Source: Bidens hawaiensis
Taxonomy: Eukaryota > Streptophyta > Magnoliopsida > Asterales > Asteraceae
DNA: 64,000 nucleotides
Direction: 5' to 3'
NCBI GenBank assembly: GCA_021521415.1
Contig: JAIQDT010003796.1
Location: 62,001 to 126,000 of the forward strand
Shown: positions 44,858 to 55,961 of the stretch, one piece after another
Layout of the letters: every line of letters begins with the position of its first letter
Position numbering within the stretch: the first letter of the stretch is position 1
Program-made: the position numbers and the translations under genes
Notes under the pieces: model-generated
The model's database searches: none
Told to the model about the DNA's origin: nothing
Seen by the model: the letters and a program-made list of their open reading frames with translations, nothing else

Positions 44858-45841
44858 TGAAGAAACACTAACCGGACCCCGGACAGATTACTGGTAACCT
44901 GGGGGTTGGAGAGATGTTTCCCACGAGGGGTTAGACCCTTGGAAGATGGTTCTTCTGATAACCTGCAAAACAGACACCGTGAGCTCGTCACTGAGAAGGG
45001 GGGGTTCCTCCTTGTGACCACCCTCCGGCGTGAGAATCAGACTAGATTGCTCTTTAAATATAAAAGTATATTAAGAGATTGCTAGAGCAGATATCAGGTA
45101 TATTATGATGATAATATGATAATGTAATAAGATATGATAAGATGAGATGGTCATACCATTTGTGGTATTTATAGCCGAAGGTAGGTTTCCAAAGAGGTAT
45201 GGCCGGCTGCAACAGTATTCTTGTTCCACCAACAGTAGCCTACGCACGTGCCCTGCTGGTAGTTGGTGGGTAGGTAGCGGCTGATAGTGACCAGGCCTGC
45301 TGTATACTATTCCTGTTCCACCAACTGACGGCTACGCACGTGGTATGGCAGTAGTTGGTGAGTAGGCAGCGGCTAATAGTGATACAGTACAGGAGCATGC
45401 TGCTCGCCATACTGTATCAGTGAGCTGTCGTATCTCTGATCAGATCTTTCGCCCATACCTCGTCAGGTACAGTAAAAGATCCTTCAGTATACGGACTGGC
45501 TTATTTGGGCGGGAGTATTCCCCCTCCCGCCTCTGTGCGGGATTGCTCCCGACTTGGCTCATTTCTTCAGGTGACACTGAATGATCGAGAGCTAAGTGCC
45601 TTGTGCGTGTAGCCATGCTGCGCGGGTGGCCTTCCCTAATGGCTTGTATCCGAGGCTGCGGGGACAGGCGGAGTCCTTCACCATTGGGAGGCATTTCCTG
45701 CGGGACCAGCTTGCGTACTGCGCGTAAGGACGTCACGTCTCTGAGCATGGTTGGTCATGCGGATCCAGTTGGTCTCTGCGCAGACGTCCCTGTTTAAGGT
45801 GAGTCTTGCGGGTCCAACTGGGCTCTGCTGGGACCTCTTCA
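44858..45841 (-). mobile_element. Solo LTR of the TAT-like family
   Basis: The 984-bp LTR is in minus orientation, ends TGAAGA..CTCTTCA, and is flanked by a perfect 5-bp duplication CCCGG at 44853-44857 and 45842-45846. It is clearly diverged from the LTRs at 20315 and 28922. Its TATA box reads TATAAATACC on the minus strand near 45171. Internal sequence is absent, so unequal recombination removed the rest. Confidence 0.93.
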
Positions 45842-45846
45842 CCCGG

Positions 45847-47293
45847 TAACACCATATGTATTATCGACTTATTGGCACGTCTACAGTTTGAAATATGGGA
45901 TTAATTTAGAATTTTTTTTCTAATAATATTATAAAGGTTAGGCATGCCAAAGTACAAAATAAATGAATTAATGAATCATATGTACAAAAGCAACATACCA
46001 CAAAGTCAACAAATGCTACCGGTGTTCAGTGTGTACTCGTGAATTTTTAATTTCATAAATCCACAGCTTCTATCAATTTAAAACTGATAGTACGACAAAT
46101 GGGAAATTTGTTCCATGTTCCATTCTTTAGATTTAAAAGCTAAAAACCAACAATTTAAAAAAAAATACAATCCTAAACCTTGCTCTTATTCTGTACAAGC
46201 CCCATAGTAGAATGAGCAAAAAAAGTGTTCAAAGGTGATTCTATGCGAACTCAAGAATGGAACACAGTCGTCATCTAGAATCGTTAAAATATTTTGGGTC
46301 GAATGCGAGTAAAAATTATGCCTTAAGTAAAACGGTTTTGTTATTGGGTTTAAACAATTAAATTTTTTAACGGGTTTATTGCATTATGGTTTGAGTTGCG
46401 CAATTTTTATTTTTATAAAAGTGGTCTTAATTGAATTGAGTAATTGAGTTTTAATGTTAAAAACACATATTTCTTTTTTTTTTCAAAAACTTTAGATTTA
46501 CCTTCAAAAACTTTAGATTTACCGGGGTAGTCAGCTCCCCCCCCCCCCTCTCAAACCCAGAACTATAATAGATATTTTTTTATTCAATGGTAATCAAATG
46601 GCATATTGCTTCACTATAATTATTAACTAATGCCCGACTACATTTTATTTTAAAACTTAACGAACCACGCCTTTAAAGTTTAAACCTTTTAGACCATGTG
46701 CAGAATGGCGCCAATCACCATTACACTCCTCAACAAGGCGGGCACCAAGGGTATTGGCACCCGCGCAATGGCGGGCATGAAGGCAACGGGAGGTGGGGCT
46801 ACATGTTTTTTCAACCAGTCACATTCACTCATTAATAATTTTATTAAAAAACATTAAATAATAATTGTGTTATTAGTTAAGTCATTTCGAGTTTTGATAA
46901 GGTAGTAAATGCCCATCTGTCAGTTGTTTCCGCCCATTTAGCACAGGGACGCAAACAGTACTTAACTTTAGACGAAAAGTATGCATGACCAGTCCGGTAA
47001 TGAAAACATCAACTATTTAAATTCAGCAATCACCAATCCACAATAAGCAGATTTGAAGCCATTGACAAATTGCAGTTGCATTAAGAGTACCATAGAAACT
47101 GAAAACTCGTTGAAGCAGTATCATCATATAAACCAACCAACCACACCACAAGCAAAACAAAGCAAAGGTTTGGCCTTTATCATCAACTAACATCTTCTTC
47201 CATCAGCTGATTAATCGAAAATCAAAATAAGAAGTCAAATCCACATCAAACATTCATCGACATAGTCTACATAAAAATACTTCAAACCGTTGA
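45847..47293. other. Intergenic and SCE1 3' flank; MITE end
   Basis: A lone Harbinger-type end lies at 46692 (TTA then GACCATGTGCAG) followed by a GC-rich stretch to 46800; the matching right end was not found. A poly-C tract lies at 46538. The last ~300 bp before 47294 are probably the SCE1 3' UTR. Confidence 0.4.
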
Positions 47294-49938
47294 TTACACG
47301 AGTGGCGGGTACTGCTTTGCTTGCTGACGGACCCGTCTTTTGTACTCCACCGTGTCCTGCACTCATTTTAGCACCAATCAGAACTCTAATACTATCACCG
47401 TTTTTACAATTTGTAAATTAAAATTTAACACCTTTCTAAGTTACAAAGATACCTGGATAAAGAGATGATATCCATCAGGCTGTGCAGGATCAGCAGGATT
47501 GGGAGAATCCAACAGATCCTGGATTCCAACAAGAATCTGTTTAACTGTTATTGCTGGCCTCCAACCCTACAAACACATATACAAATCACAAATATAGCCA
47601 ATTTCTCATATACAACCCGAGAAGAATCAGATTTTGGGTTAGCTGTAATGCTGTATGACTTGTTTGATAAGTGAGCCATGTTCGGGTTGACCCGTTAACC
47701 TGCTTGGTGTGAGTTCCAGACATGAAACGAAGCTAACACGTTTCGGGTCTGGTATAAACAGGTTCGGGCCAGTTTTGGGTCGAACAAGTTCAGCTAAACA
47801 GGTCATGTCCGTGTCAACCCAGTGGGTTCACGGGTAGCTTTTATTTTATTATTTGGAAATAAGTTTTATGTAATAAAATTAAATTGATAGGATCTCTTAG
47901 GCGAAAATTTAAAACCAAAAAGAAAAATGACGTAAGATTTTATAACTAAAATGTATCTTTTTATATATAAATTCGTATTTTATGTGTTTCTGGATAAGGG
48001 TTGGAATCTTTGACACGAATAAAAATATGGGTCGTCTTTGAGTTAGACCGGAATTTATGTATGTCCAGGTTAGGGCTGGAATCTTTGACACAAATTAAAA
48101 TACGGGCCATGTTCGGATTCCCAATTCAACACGCCAACCAGACACAAGTGACACCCCTAGTTTACACACACACACACACACACAAAACATATAATTTTCT
48201 TTTTTTACAGAATAGATGGAAAGTCTTACACTATCTTCATTAAGAATGGACAAACAAACAGTTCCAGAAGGGTAAACATTGGGATGAAAGAAGCCCTGAG
48301 GGAATTTACACTTTGGTGGTTTGCTTGGATAATCCTCAGTGAAATGAAGGGCGAGTGGATAATAACCACCCTCCCAGTCAGTCTGCAATCACAAATTATA
48401 TACATTACAATAAAGGCCCAAAAAATCATAAATTCAAAGCCCAGCAAACCATCATTTCATTTCAATTGTTTGCATAAAAAGAAATTACACAACAAAACTA
48501 AAAATTGGAAGACTATAAAATCACAAATAGGGAATATAGGCAACTGCAAAGTTTCTTCACTTGAACTAAAAGCTATCAAGGTAATATTACCTTTAATTAA
48601 AAAAATTATTAATATTCACACAAAGTGGAAGTAAAACACAGCAAGATTTAGGGCTTAAAGTGCGTTAATCTCGCAGTCACTACAAAAAAATGCCATTTAG
48701 TGGACCATGTTTTTAAATGTAAAAAGTTTACGTGCCACTAAAATATTGAAGATTCAGTTGCAACTTAACATCTAGTGCCAATACTATACATACTTCTTAG
48801 TGGCACAAACTTAAACAAACCAGTAATATTAAGCACAAATTGTGGTACTTTCCGTTCTTGGTTTTACCATAATATAAGAATCGAACATCGTTTTTTCAAT
48901 ACTGTGTTTTTCGTGTTCAATTATTGGGCCTGATTCAATGGCATAAGATCACAATTAGAGAATACAAATAACAGCAAAGTTTCTTGTAAACTAAAAGCTA
49001 TCAAGGTAATATTACCTTTCATTAAAAGAAGTACCAATATTCATACAAAGTGGAAGTAATAACACAGCAGGATTTATGGCTTAAAGCGCGTTAATCTTGC
49101 GGTCACACAAAAAAATGTCATTTAGTGGACCATGTTTTTAAATGTAAAAAGTTTACGTGCCACTAAAATATTGAAGATTCAGCTGCAACTTAACATCTAG
49201 TGCCAATACTGTACATAATTCTTAGTAACACAAACTTAAATAAACCAATAGCATTAGCAGTTTGGCACTATTTTTAGTACTTTAAAAATATTATTATTCC
49301 TTCAAATAGGAGCTTAATGTTATGGTTTCCGTTATCGGTTTTATTCTAATAAAAGAATCTGTCCAAAATTGTGTTTTTCGTGTTCGATTATTGAGCCTGA
49401 TTCAACGGCATACAAGATTACATGCCAAATCAGTATATGATTATTGTCTAAAGTCTAAACACATAGGCCACAATTATTAATCTTAGCATATTAGGCTCAT
49501 TTTAAACAATCAAAACTTAATTAAACTAAAATATTTGTAAAATCAATTGCAATTACATACCTACCAGCATACAGAATAACATAATAATGAGATGTTTAGA
49601 GAACTTACACCAGCTTTACCAGGTATGATACACTGCCAGATCATCAAATTGACAGTACCATCAGGTAGAGTTTCAGGCTTGGCTACAAAACCCTAGGTTA
49701 ACAAAACTCAAAATCAAACCATAATTCCCAAACAGAACACCAATTAGACCTAGTTACAGAACAATTATATAAAATTCATGATAATTGATACATATATATA
49801 TAAATATATAATTAACAATTATTAATAATAATAAGCAATTATTAAGTGTTTAGAATATGACGAACTAACATGAGGATGATTCTTCCGCCATGATTTACGT
49901 TCCTCGGTGAGACGGCCGCGAGCTATACCGCCGGACAT
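47294..49938 (-). CDS. SCE1: SUMO-conjugating enzyme SCE1 (UBC9-type E2), 5 exons
   Basis: Minus-strand exons: 49938-49870, 49692-49609, 48382-48230, 47566-47453, 47356-47294. All introns are GT-AG in phase 0. The total is 483 nt, or 160 residues plus TAA, the usual length of plant SCE1. The protein starts [20 protein letters not shown]. It contains the E2 HPN motif ([20 protein letters not shown]) with catalytic Cys94, and ends [17 protein letters not shown]. It accepts SUMO from the SAE1/SAE2 E1 as a thioester on Cys94 and passes it to lysines, with or without an E3, mainly in the nucleus. Intron 2 is long and contains a tandem duplication; intron 3 contains a (CA)n run near 48167-48183. 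A nearly canonical intact gene. Confidence 0.97.
48522..49420. repeat. ~428-bp tandem duplication in SCE1 intron 2
   Basis: Copy 1 (48522-48949) and copy 2 (48950-49420) share AAGCTATCAAGGTAATATTA, ATTCA.ACAAAGTGGAAGTAA, GCTTAAAG.GCGTTAATCT, GCCATTTAGTGGACCATG and GCCTGATTCAA.GGCATA. Copy 2 has small indels. Copy 1 contains CACTACAAAAAAA at 48678-48690, a CACTA-transposon-like terminus that is damaged in copy 2. Confidence 0.85.
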
Positions 49939-49950
49939 GGTTTAGGGTTT
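49939..49950 (-). promoter_or_regulatory. telo-box directly upstream of the SCE1 start codon
   Basis: On the minus strand AAACCCTAAACC touches the ATG. The AAACCCTA telo-box is common in leaders and proximal promoters of highly expressed housekeeping genes in plants. Its role here is inference. Confidence 0.6.
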
Positions 49951-51640
49951 AATATTATTATTATGGGAGAAGAAGATGAATTGAATGAGTGTGTGTGTGT
50001 TTGTGTTGCTGTTATTTATGCTTGCTTGGACTCACTCAACAAGTAATAGTAGTTGGTAAATAGTAATAATAATAATAATATTCAGTAACAGTGGTAGTAG
50101 TATAAAAGATAAGCTCGAATATCTTTACGTATGTCATATATATAGGTGCATAAATTGGTTCAAAACTTAAAAACCGGTTTGGGTTTGAAAAATATTCGGT
50201 TTAGTTAACAGAAGTTAAAAACGGTTTATGATTGGTATCGGTTTAGGTTTGAAACTGGTCTTTTGACTAGGTTACGATCGGTTTCGGTTCAGGCTTTGAT
50301 CCGTTTCGGTTCGGAGTTTAACTGGTTTTTGCCTGGTTTTTCCCTGGTTTTGGCTGGTTTCGGTTCGGTTAACTAGTCTGGAACGAGTTTTGGTGGAGAA
50401 AATTACAAACTTGTTCTGAATCTATGGGTTCAATCGATTCCAAACCGGGTTCCACATAATCGATTTCAAACCGGTTCGGTTCCAGTTCGATTTTCAGGTC
50501 GGATCGATTAACCGGTTTATTTGGCCGCCTCTACTCTCATGTATTTGGGCTAGTGTTCACGGGTGTTGGCCTTATGTGAGGGTTTTCTCGGATTGAAAGA
50601 CACTTCCCAATGTGGTGAATTTAGCTGGTAGCCCATATGGAGGATTCGTTGGTCTTTTTTTTTAAAATAAAAATATTGGTCAGAATGAGGTACCCGATAC
50701 CGGGACGTGTAAAATATGAAATCAAGTTTAAATATAAAAAAGGAATATATAAACTGAAACTACTTAAAAAGTTTTTGAAAAAAGTGCATTAAATTAGTTA
50801 AACATTGATATTGGTTTTTATTCGTAAATCTTAACCGGATAAACCATTGACATATTACATGAATGGGCATCAATGCATCATATGCGGCAAGTTGAGCTAC
50901 ATAGACAATTAAGTTGGCAGGCTAAGATCTTTGGACGTAGTCCAACGTTGGTTTTTTAATCTTTAGAGGAAGTTTGATCGTGGCTTATTTTCCGGTAGGT
51001 TTTCATCTTTGGATGTTTGACGCCTAGAGATACCTACATGCTTACTTTTAGTGCTCAATGTAGTCCCGGATTGTACACTTAGTCAATGGGTGTGTGAATA
51101 GATCAAATGGTGTATGAATAACCAAAAACCTTTAAAATTACCAATCAGAGTCTACACGTTAGATACGTCAATGTGGAAATATTTAATTCAAGCGTGAAAA
51201 CCAAGCTACTAGTTGCATACGTGTGATTGATGTCGGGTCGGATACTATGTTCCAAATCTGCACGTGTGAATCTTTGTTATAGTTAGACAACTTGGGACCT
51301 CTCTTTCATAATAAGGTTTTATGCAAGTCAAATGCTTAATTGCCAAGGAAAAGGCATCTTGTCCTGGAGTTGGTAAATGGAGGTGTCAATTATTCATTTA
51401 TTTTTAATGAGTTTTAAGTTTTAAGTTCACCTATACGGTGGGGTTTGCGACGGGTGGTATTTACGTTTATTTATGCATGTAAAATACAACACATTTAAGA
51501 TATGATTATGTTGGTTTACCATTTGTAATTGTGTGTTATAATAGTGTAACACCACGCTTGTAAGGGTAAAACAACATAACTATAAGCAAACAACACAATT
51601 ATAATGATAAACAAGATAAATTTCAAACCGGTCACTGCAC
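49951..51640. other. SCE1 promoter side and repeat-rich spacer
   Basis: Bases 50155-50525 are packed with ACCGG, GGTTCGGTT and GGTTTTGGCTGG words, like the CCGGTT-rich ends of the hAT MITEs but without clear termini. The SCE1 promoter lies in 49951-50150, which contains (AAT)n runs. I see no gene. Confidence 0.4.
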
Positions 51641-51654
51641 GTACCATTCTTGTG

Positions 51655-52080
51655 GTCTCCAAATCGTGGTCTATTCATAAACCGGATGTGCAAAACACCT
51701 TCTTACATGACAATTTGCAGCGAATGATCTATATGTGTCAGCCATCTAGTTTTGTTGATCAGTGAACCTAAACCTTGTTAAAACGGTGGGCTTTGTACAA
51801 CCAATTCTATGCTTTTATTGTTTCTCAAGGTTTTTAGAATAGCCTACGTGATACATATTTTTCAGCAAAGGACTAAGATTGCTTATTTAATGTTGCATGT
51901 GGATGATATCATTCTCACAACAGATGATTAGCTACTCCACCACATCATCTACAAGTTGTTTATCAAATTTACAATGACATATTTAGGCCTACAAGTTCTC
52001 ATGATATATGAAATCTTCATTTAGTTGTAGAATACTATATACCATTACTATGGAACACAAACACTTCTTGATGAATAAAA
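51655..52080 (+). pseudogene. Ty1/copia reverse transcriptase remnant
   Basis: Broken frames give DVQNTFLHDNLQRMIYMCQP (the copia DVKNAFLHGDL..EEVYMxQP motif), SSFVDQ, WALYNQFYA (KALYGLKQAPRAW region) and, after frameshifts, HVDDIILTT-like sequence near 51897 (YVDDIILT) and a TDLGPL-like segment. Stops interrupt every block. It is an old fragment without LTRs. Confidence 0.75.
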
Positions 52081-53039
52081 TTTGAACACTAAGCTAACAC
52101 TTAATAATGAAAGATGAAAGATTGGAATGTTTGAAAAAAGTACAAGTATATAACTTGCTTAATCTTGAATCTTGCTCTCTTGAGTCTTGACCACTCTTTG
52201 AATATTGAAAAGAAGTGGTATGGATAGGATAAACTTCTATCTTCTAAACTTTCAATTGTGCTATCAAATATGTTGGTATTTGTTTTTTTTAGGTAAGGAT
52301 TGTTTGTAATAAAAGATTCCTCCAACATACTTGAAACTAATAACTATTTTATAATATCTAAGTTGGTTAATGTTTTATAATCTTAGAGTTGGCTTATAAA
52401 TATATTTAAAACTAATATAACAGATATAGTTGTTTTGTAACATATTTATTAACCAACAAATATATTAAAATTCTTAAAACCCTTAGCTATTTATTAACAT
52501 TAAAATAAAAAGAATACATCTGTTTGTTTTATTTTTTTTATTAAGCATTAATCTTGTAACTTGTTAGAACACATACCAAACCACCCATCTCCAATGCTAA
52601 ATGAATGCACCAAAACCTAAAGATAACTAAAATTAAAATTCGTTGGGTTGGGTTGGGTTGGGTTGGGTTGGGTTGAATTATGAAACACCTTTAATTGTAG
52701 TGTTGTTTCTTTTTAGTTCCCATAAATGGGGCAGTAGTAGTTTCTTTATCCTGTATTCTTGTTGGTTTCTATTTATGTTAAGAATTTGATATATCAAGTT
52801 TTAGATATCTATAAATAATCTAAATGTATTTCTGTATAGTGTAAGATAACTTTCTTAAGAAAATAGTCTAATGTTAAAATATTATTTCCACTTTTTTTCT
52901 ACCATAACTTTAAAAATCACACGTGATTTACCTGATTTCGTTAGTTACTAGCATTGACTGGATCACCTGAGTTTCGGGAATGCTACCTACACTAACCAAT
53001 AAAAGGTATACTTTCACCTCTGCTATAGTACTATCCAAG
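52081..53039. other. Intergenic; (GGGTT)n tract
   Basis: AT-rich spacer. Bases 52643-52676 are a perfect run of TTGGG pentamers (about 6-7 copies). It is not the plant telomere repeat. No gene is seen. Confidence 0.5.
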
Positions 53040-53048
53040 CATATTTTA

Positions 53049-53933
53049 GAGTAAAGTACTATTTCTTTTCTTGTGGTTTGGCAAATTATGCGAATATGGT
53101 CCAAAACGTGGTTTTTTTTTTTTTTTGCATACGTACCCTCCACGTGTTCCAATTCTTGCCAATTACATCCAAATCACTAAATCAATTAAGTTTAATCGTT
53201 AAGTCAGGGGTAGACATGTCTTTCACGCTTTCTTTATTATAATACTTATTTCAGTTAACTGTGGTTTTCGTCCATGTGCTTTGTCCAAATATGCGGTTTT
53301 AGTCCAGTAGTTTCAAATTTGCATTTTCCGTCTCTATGGTTCCATTTCACTTGCAATTAAACCCGAATTCGCTAATCTCATTCAGTCTGGTTGTTAAACC
53401 CATCAGTATGCCCTTCACGTGAGTGACGTTTTGTCCTTTTTTTTTCTTTTTTCCCAAATACACCCCAGCCTGTCACGTGAGGGGGTTTGCGAATTATGAC
53501 TGAGGTTTATTTTTGATAAAAAACAACAAAATTGGTCATCACGTGAAGGATACGCAGATGGGTTAACTACCAGACTTAACGGGGTTAATAAATTCGACTT
53601 TAATTGCAAGTGATATGAAACTGCAAGGACGAAAATCGCAAATTTGATAGGGACGAATATTGTAAACTTGAAGCTATTAGACTAAAATGCAGGTTTGGGT
53701 AAACCACAGGGACGAAAACCGCCGTTCACTGAAATAAGTATTATAATAAAGAAAGAGTGAAAACACATGTCTACCCCTGACTTAACGATTAAATTTAACA
53801 GAGTTAGTGATTTGAATGTAATTGACAAGAATTGGAAAACGTGGAGGGTCCATACACAAAAAATAAACTTTTTAGACTAAATTCGCATTATTAATTATAT
53901 TTCAAATCACAAGGACAAAATGGCACTTTACTT
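53049..53933. mobile_element. Non-autonomous MULE with ~240-bp inverted arms
   Basis: The left arm starts GAGTAAAGTACTATTTC. The right arm is its inverse and ends AAATGGCACTTTACTT. Both arms contain the pair CCAATTACATCCAAATCACTAA and its complement, and TTTATTATAATACTTATTTCAGT and its complement. It is flanked by a perfect 9-bp duplication CATATTTTA (53040-53048 and 53934-53942). The central part has a short inverted stretch around TCACGTGA. No transposase. Its left arm recurs at 32703-32945. Confidence 0.87.
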
Positions 53934-54109
53934 CATATTTTAAAAATATGAATTCTTGTAGGATCAAACAATCATATACTATACTTACATTATTACATAC
54001 GATAATATTATAACCATAAACAATTCAAATATGAAAAAAACATATACATATACTAATTAGGTGCAGAAGACAAATCACAGATGAAATCTCACCATCCAAT
54101 ATGGTGGAA

Positions 54110-55961
54110 TGAAGAAACACTAACCGGACCCCGGGCAGATTATGGGTAACCTGGGGGTTAGATAGATGTTTCCCACGAGGGGTTAGACCCGGTAAAGATG
54201 GTTCTTCTGATAACCTGCAAAACAGACACCGTGAGCTTGTCACTGAGAAGGGGGGGGGGTTCCTCCTTGTGACCACCCTCCGGCGTGAGAATCAGACTAG
54301 ATTGCTCTTTAAATATAAATGTATATTAAGAGATTGCTAGAGCAGATATCAGGTATAATATGATAAGATATGATGGTAATCTGTTAAGATAAGATGATCA
54401 TACCATTTGTGGTATTTATAGCCGAAGGTAGGTTTCCAAGGAGGTGTGGCCGGCTGCAACAGTATTCCTGTTCCACCAACAGTGGCCTACGCACGTGCCC
54501 TGCTGGTAGTTGGTGGGTAGGCAGCGGCTGATAGTGACCAGGCCTGCTGTGTACTATTCCTTTTTCACCAACTACAGGCTAGGCACGTGGTATGTCAGGA
54601 GTTGGTGAGTAGGTAGCGGCTAATAGTGACATACAGTACAAGAGCATGCTGCTCGCCATACTGTTGTCAATGAGCTGTCGTATCTTTGGACAGATCTTTT
54701 GCCCATACCTCGTCAGGTACAGTAAAAGATCCTCAGTATCGTACGGACTGGCTCATTTGGGCGGGAGTATTCCCCCTCCCGCCTTTGTGCGGGAATGTTC
54801 CCGGCTTGCTCATTCCTTCTTCAGGTGACTGCTGAATTATTATGAGAGTTAAGCCTTGTGCGTGTAGCCATGCTGCGCGGGTGGCCTTCCCTGATGGCCG
54901 GTATACGTAACTGCGGGAACAGGCGGAGTACCTGAAAACCATTGGTAGGCGTTTCCTGCGGGGACAGCTTGCGTACCGCACGTGAGGACGTCACGTCTCT
55001 GAGCGTGGTGGGTCCTGCTGATCCAGTTGGTTTCTGCGCAGACGTTCCTTTAGTTTAGTCTTGCGGGTTCAACCGCGCAGACGTCCGTTAAGGAGTCTTG
55101 CGGGTTGAACTGCGCAGACGTCCATTTCAAGGTGAGTCTGTGGGTCCAACTGGGCTCTGCTGTGACCTACCTCTTCAAGTCCCCCCAGTCCAATGTTCTT
55201 CTCATGAATGTTTAATAAAGTGAGGTGAACTTTTGGACTTAAGCAAAGGGTTTTTGAAAAGGGTTGTTTTAAGGTTTTCCATGGGGATTCTTCCCACGGA
55301 AGTCCTAATGTCACGCAGAATTTCCCACTGTTCTGCTTGATCTTTGGGTATGATGCGAGTAGGTCTGTAACCTCCTCGCAAGTCAGGAGCGTTGAGTACC
55401 TCTTGTGTAGATTCTCCATGAGGTTTTGGTAGTTTTGAACATAGTGATCAATTATGTTAAAACCACCAATTCCATCTTGAAGTTTCAAACAATCTAGTTC
55501 TCGACGTTCCCGCTATGCGGGGATGTTATTCCCGTTTGCGCAAGCATGGCCCAGAAGATCCTTCTTGGTTTCATTTCCCTGCGGAGTGCTAGGTATGTGA
55601 AGGGTTTCGCCTTGACACTGTACCCGCACCCGTCTTATAGTTACTTTACTCCCAAGGTATTCCTGGCGTCAATTCCCTGCAGGTGCTAGGTATGTGAAGG
55701 GTTTTGCCTTAACACTGTACCCGCACCCGTCTTATAGTTACTTGGTTGCCGAGGTATTCCTGGCTTCAATTCCCTGCGGGTGCTAAGTATGTGAAGGGTT
55801 TTGCCTTGACACTGTACCCGCACCCGTCTTATAGTTACTTGGTTGCCGAGGTATTTTTGGCTTCAATTCCCTGCGGGTGCTAAGTATGTGAAGGGTTTTG
55901 CCTTGACACTGTACCCGCACCCGTCTTATAGTTACTTGGTTGCCAAGGTAAGGGGTATATT
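54110..55961 (-). mobile_element. Truncated TAT-like copy, interrupted by the chromodomain gypsy element
   Basis: The 3' LTR is 54110-55177 (TGAAGA..TCTTCA, minus orientation). Next comes a purine tract complement (AGTCCCCCCAGTCC), the 3' untranslated part matching 28545-28907 of the full-length copy, and 4-5 units of the ~97-bp array (about 55575-55950, words GGTGCTAGGTATGTGAAGGG and CACTGTACCCGCACCCGTCT). The array is cut at 55961 by the next element's LTR. The rest should resume to the right of that element, beyond the window. Confidence 0.9.
55036..55135. repeat. Triplicated ~35-45-bp unit in the truncated copy's LTR
   Basis: Three copies of a unit made of GCGCAGACGT, a short A/T/G spacer and GTCTTGCGGGTT lie in the LTR near its 5' end. 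The full-length and solo LTRs have one copy. This, together with small indels, explains why this LTR is 1068 bp compared with 975 and 984 bp. Confidence 0.75.

Noticed and set aside
52643..52676. (GGGTT)n as an interstitial telomere repeat
   Set aside because: The plant telomere unit is TTTAGGG; this is a simple pentamer microsatellite.
54646..54981. ORFs on both strands at the truncated TAT-like LTR
   Set aside because: They are not conserved in length or frame with the other LTR copies.
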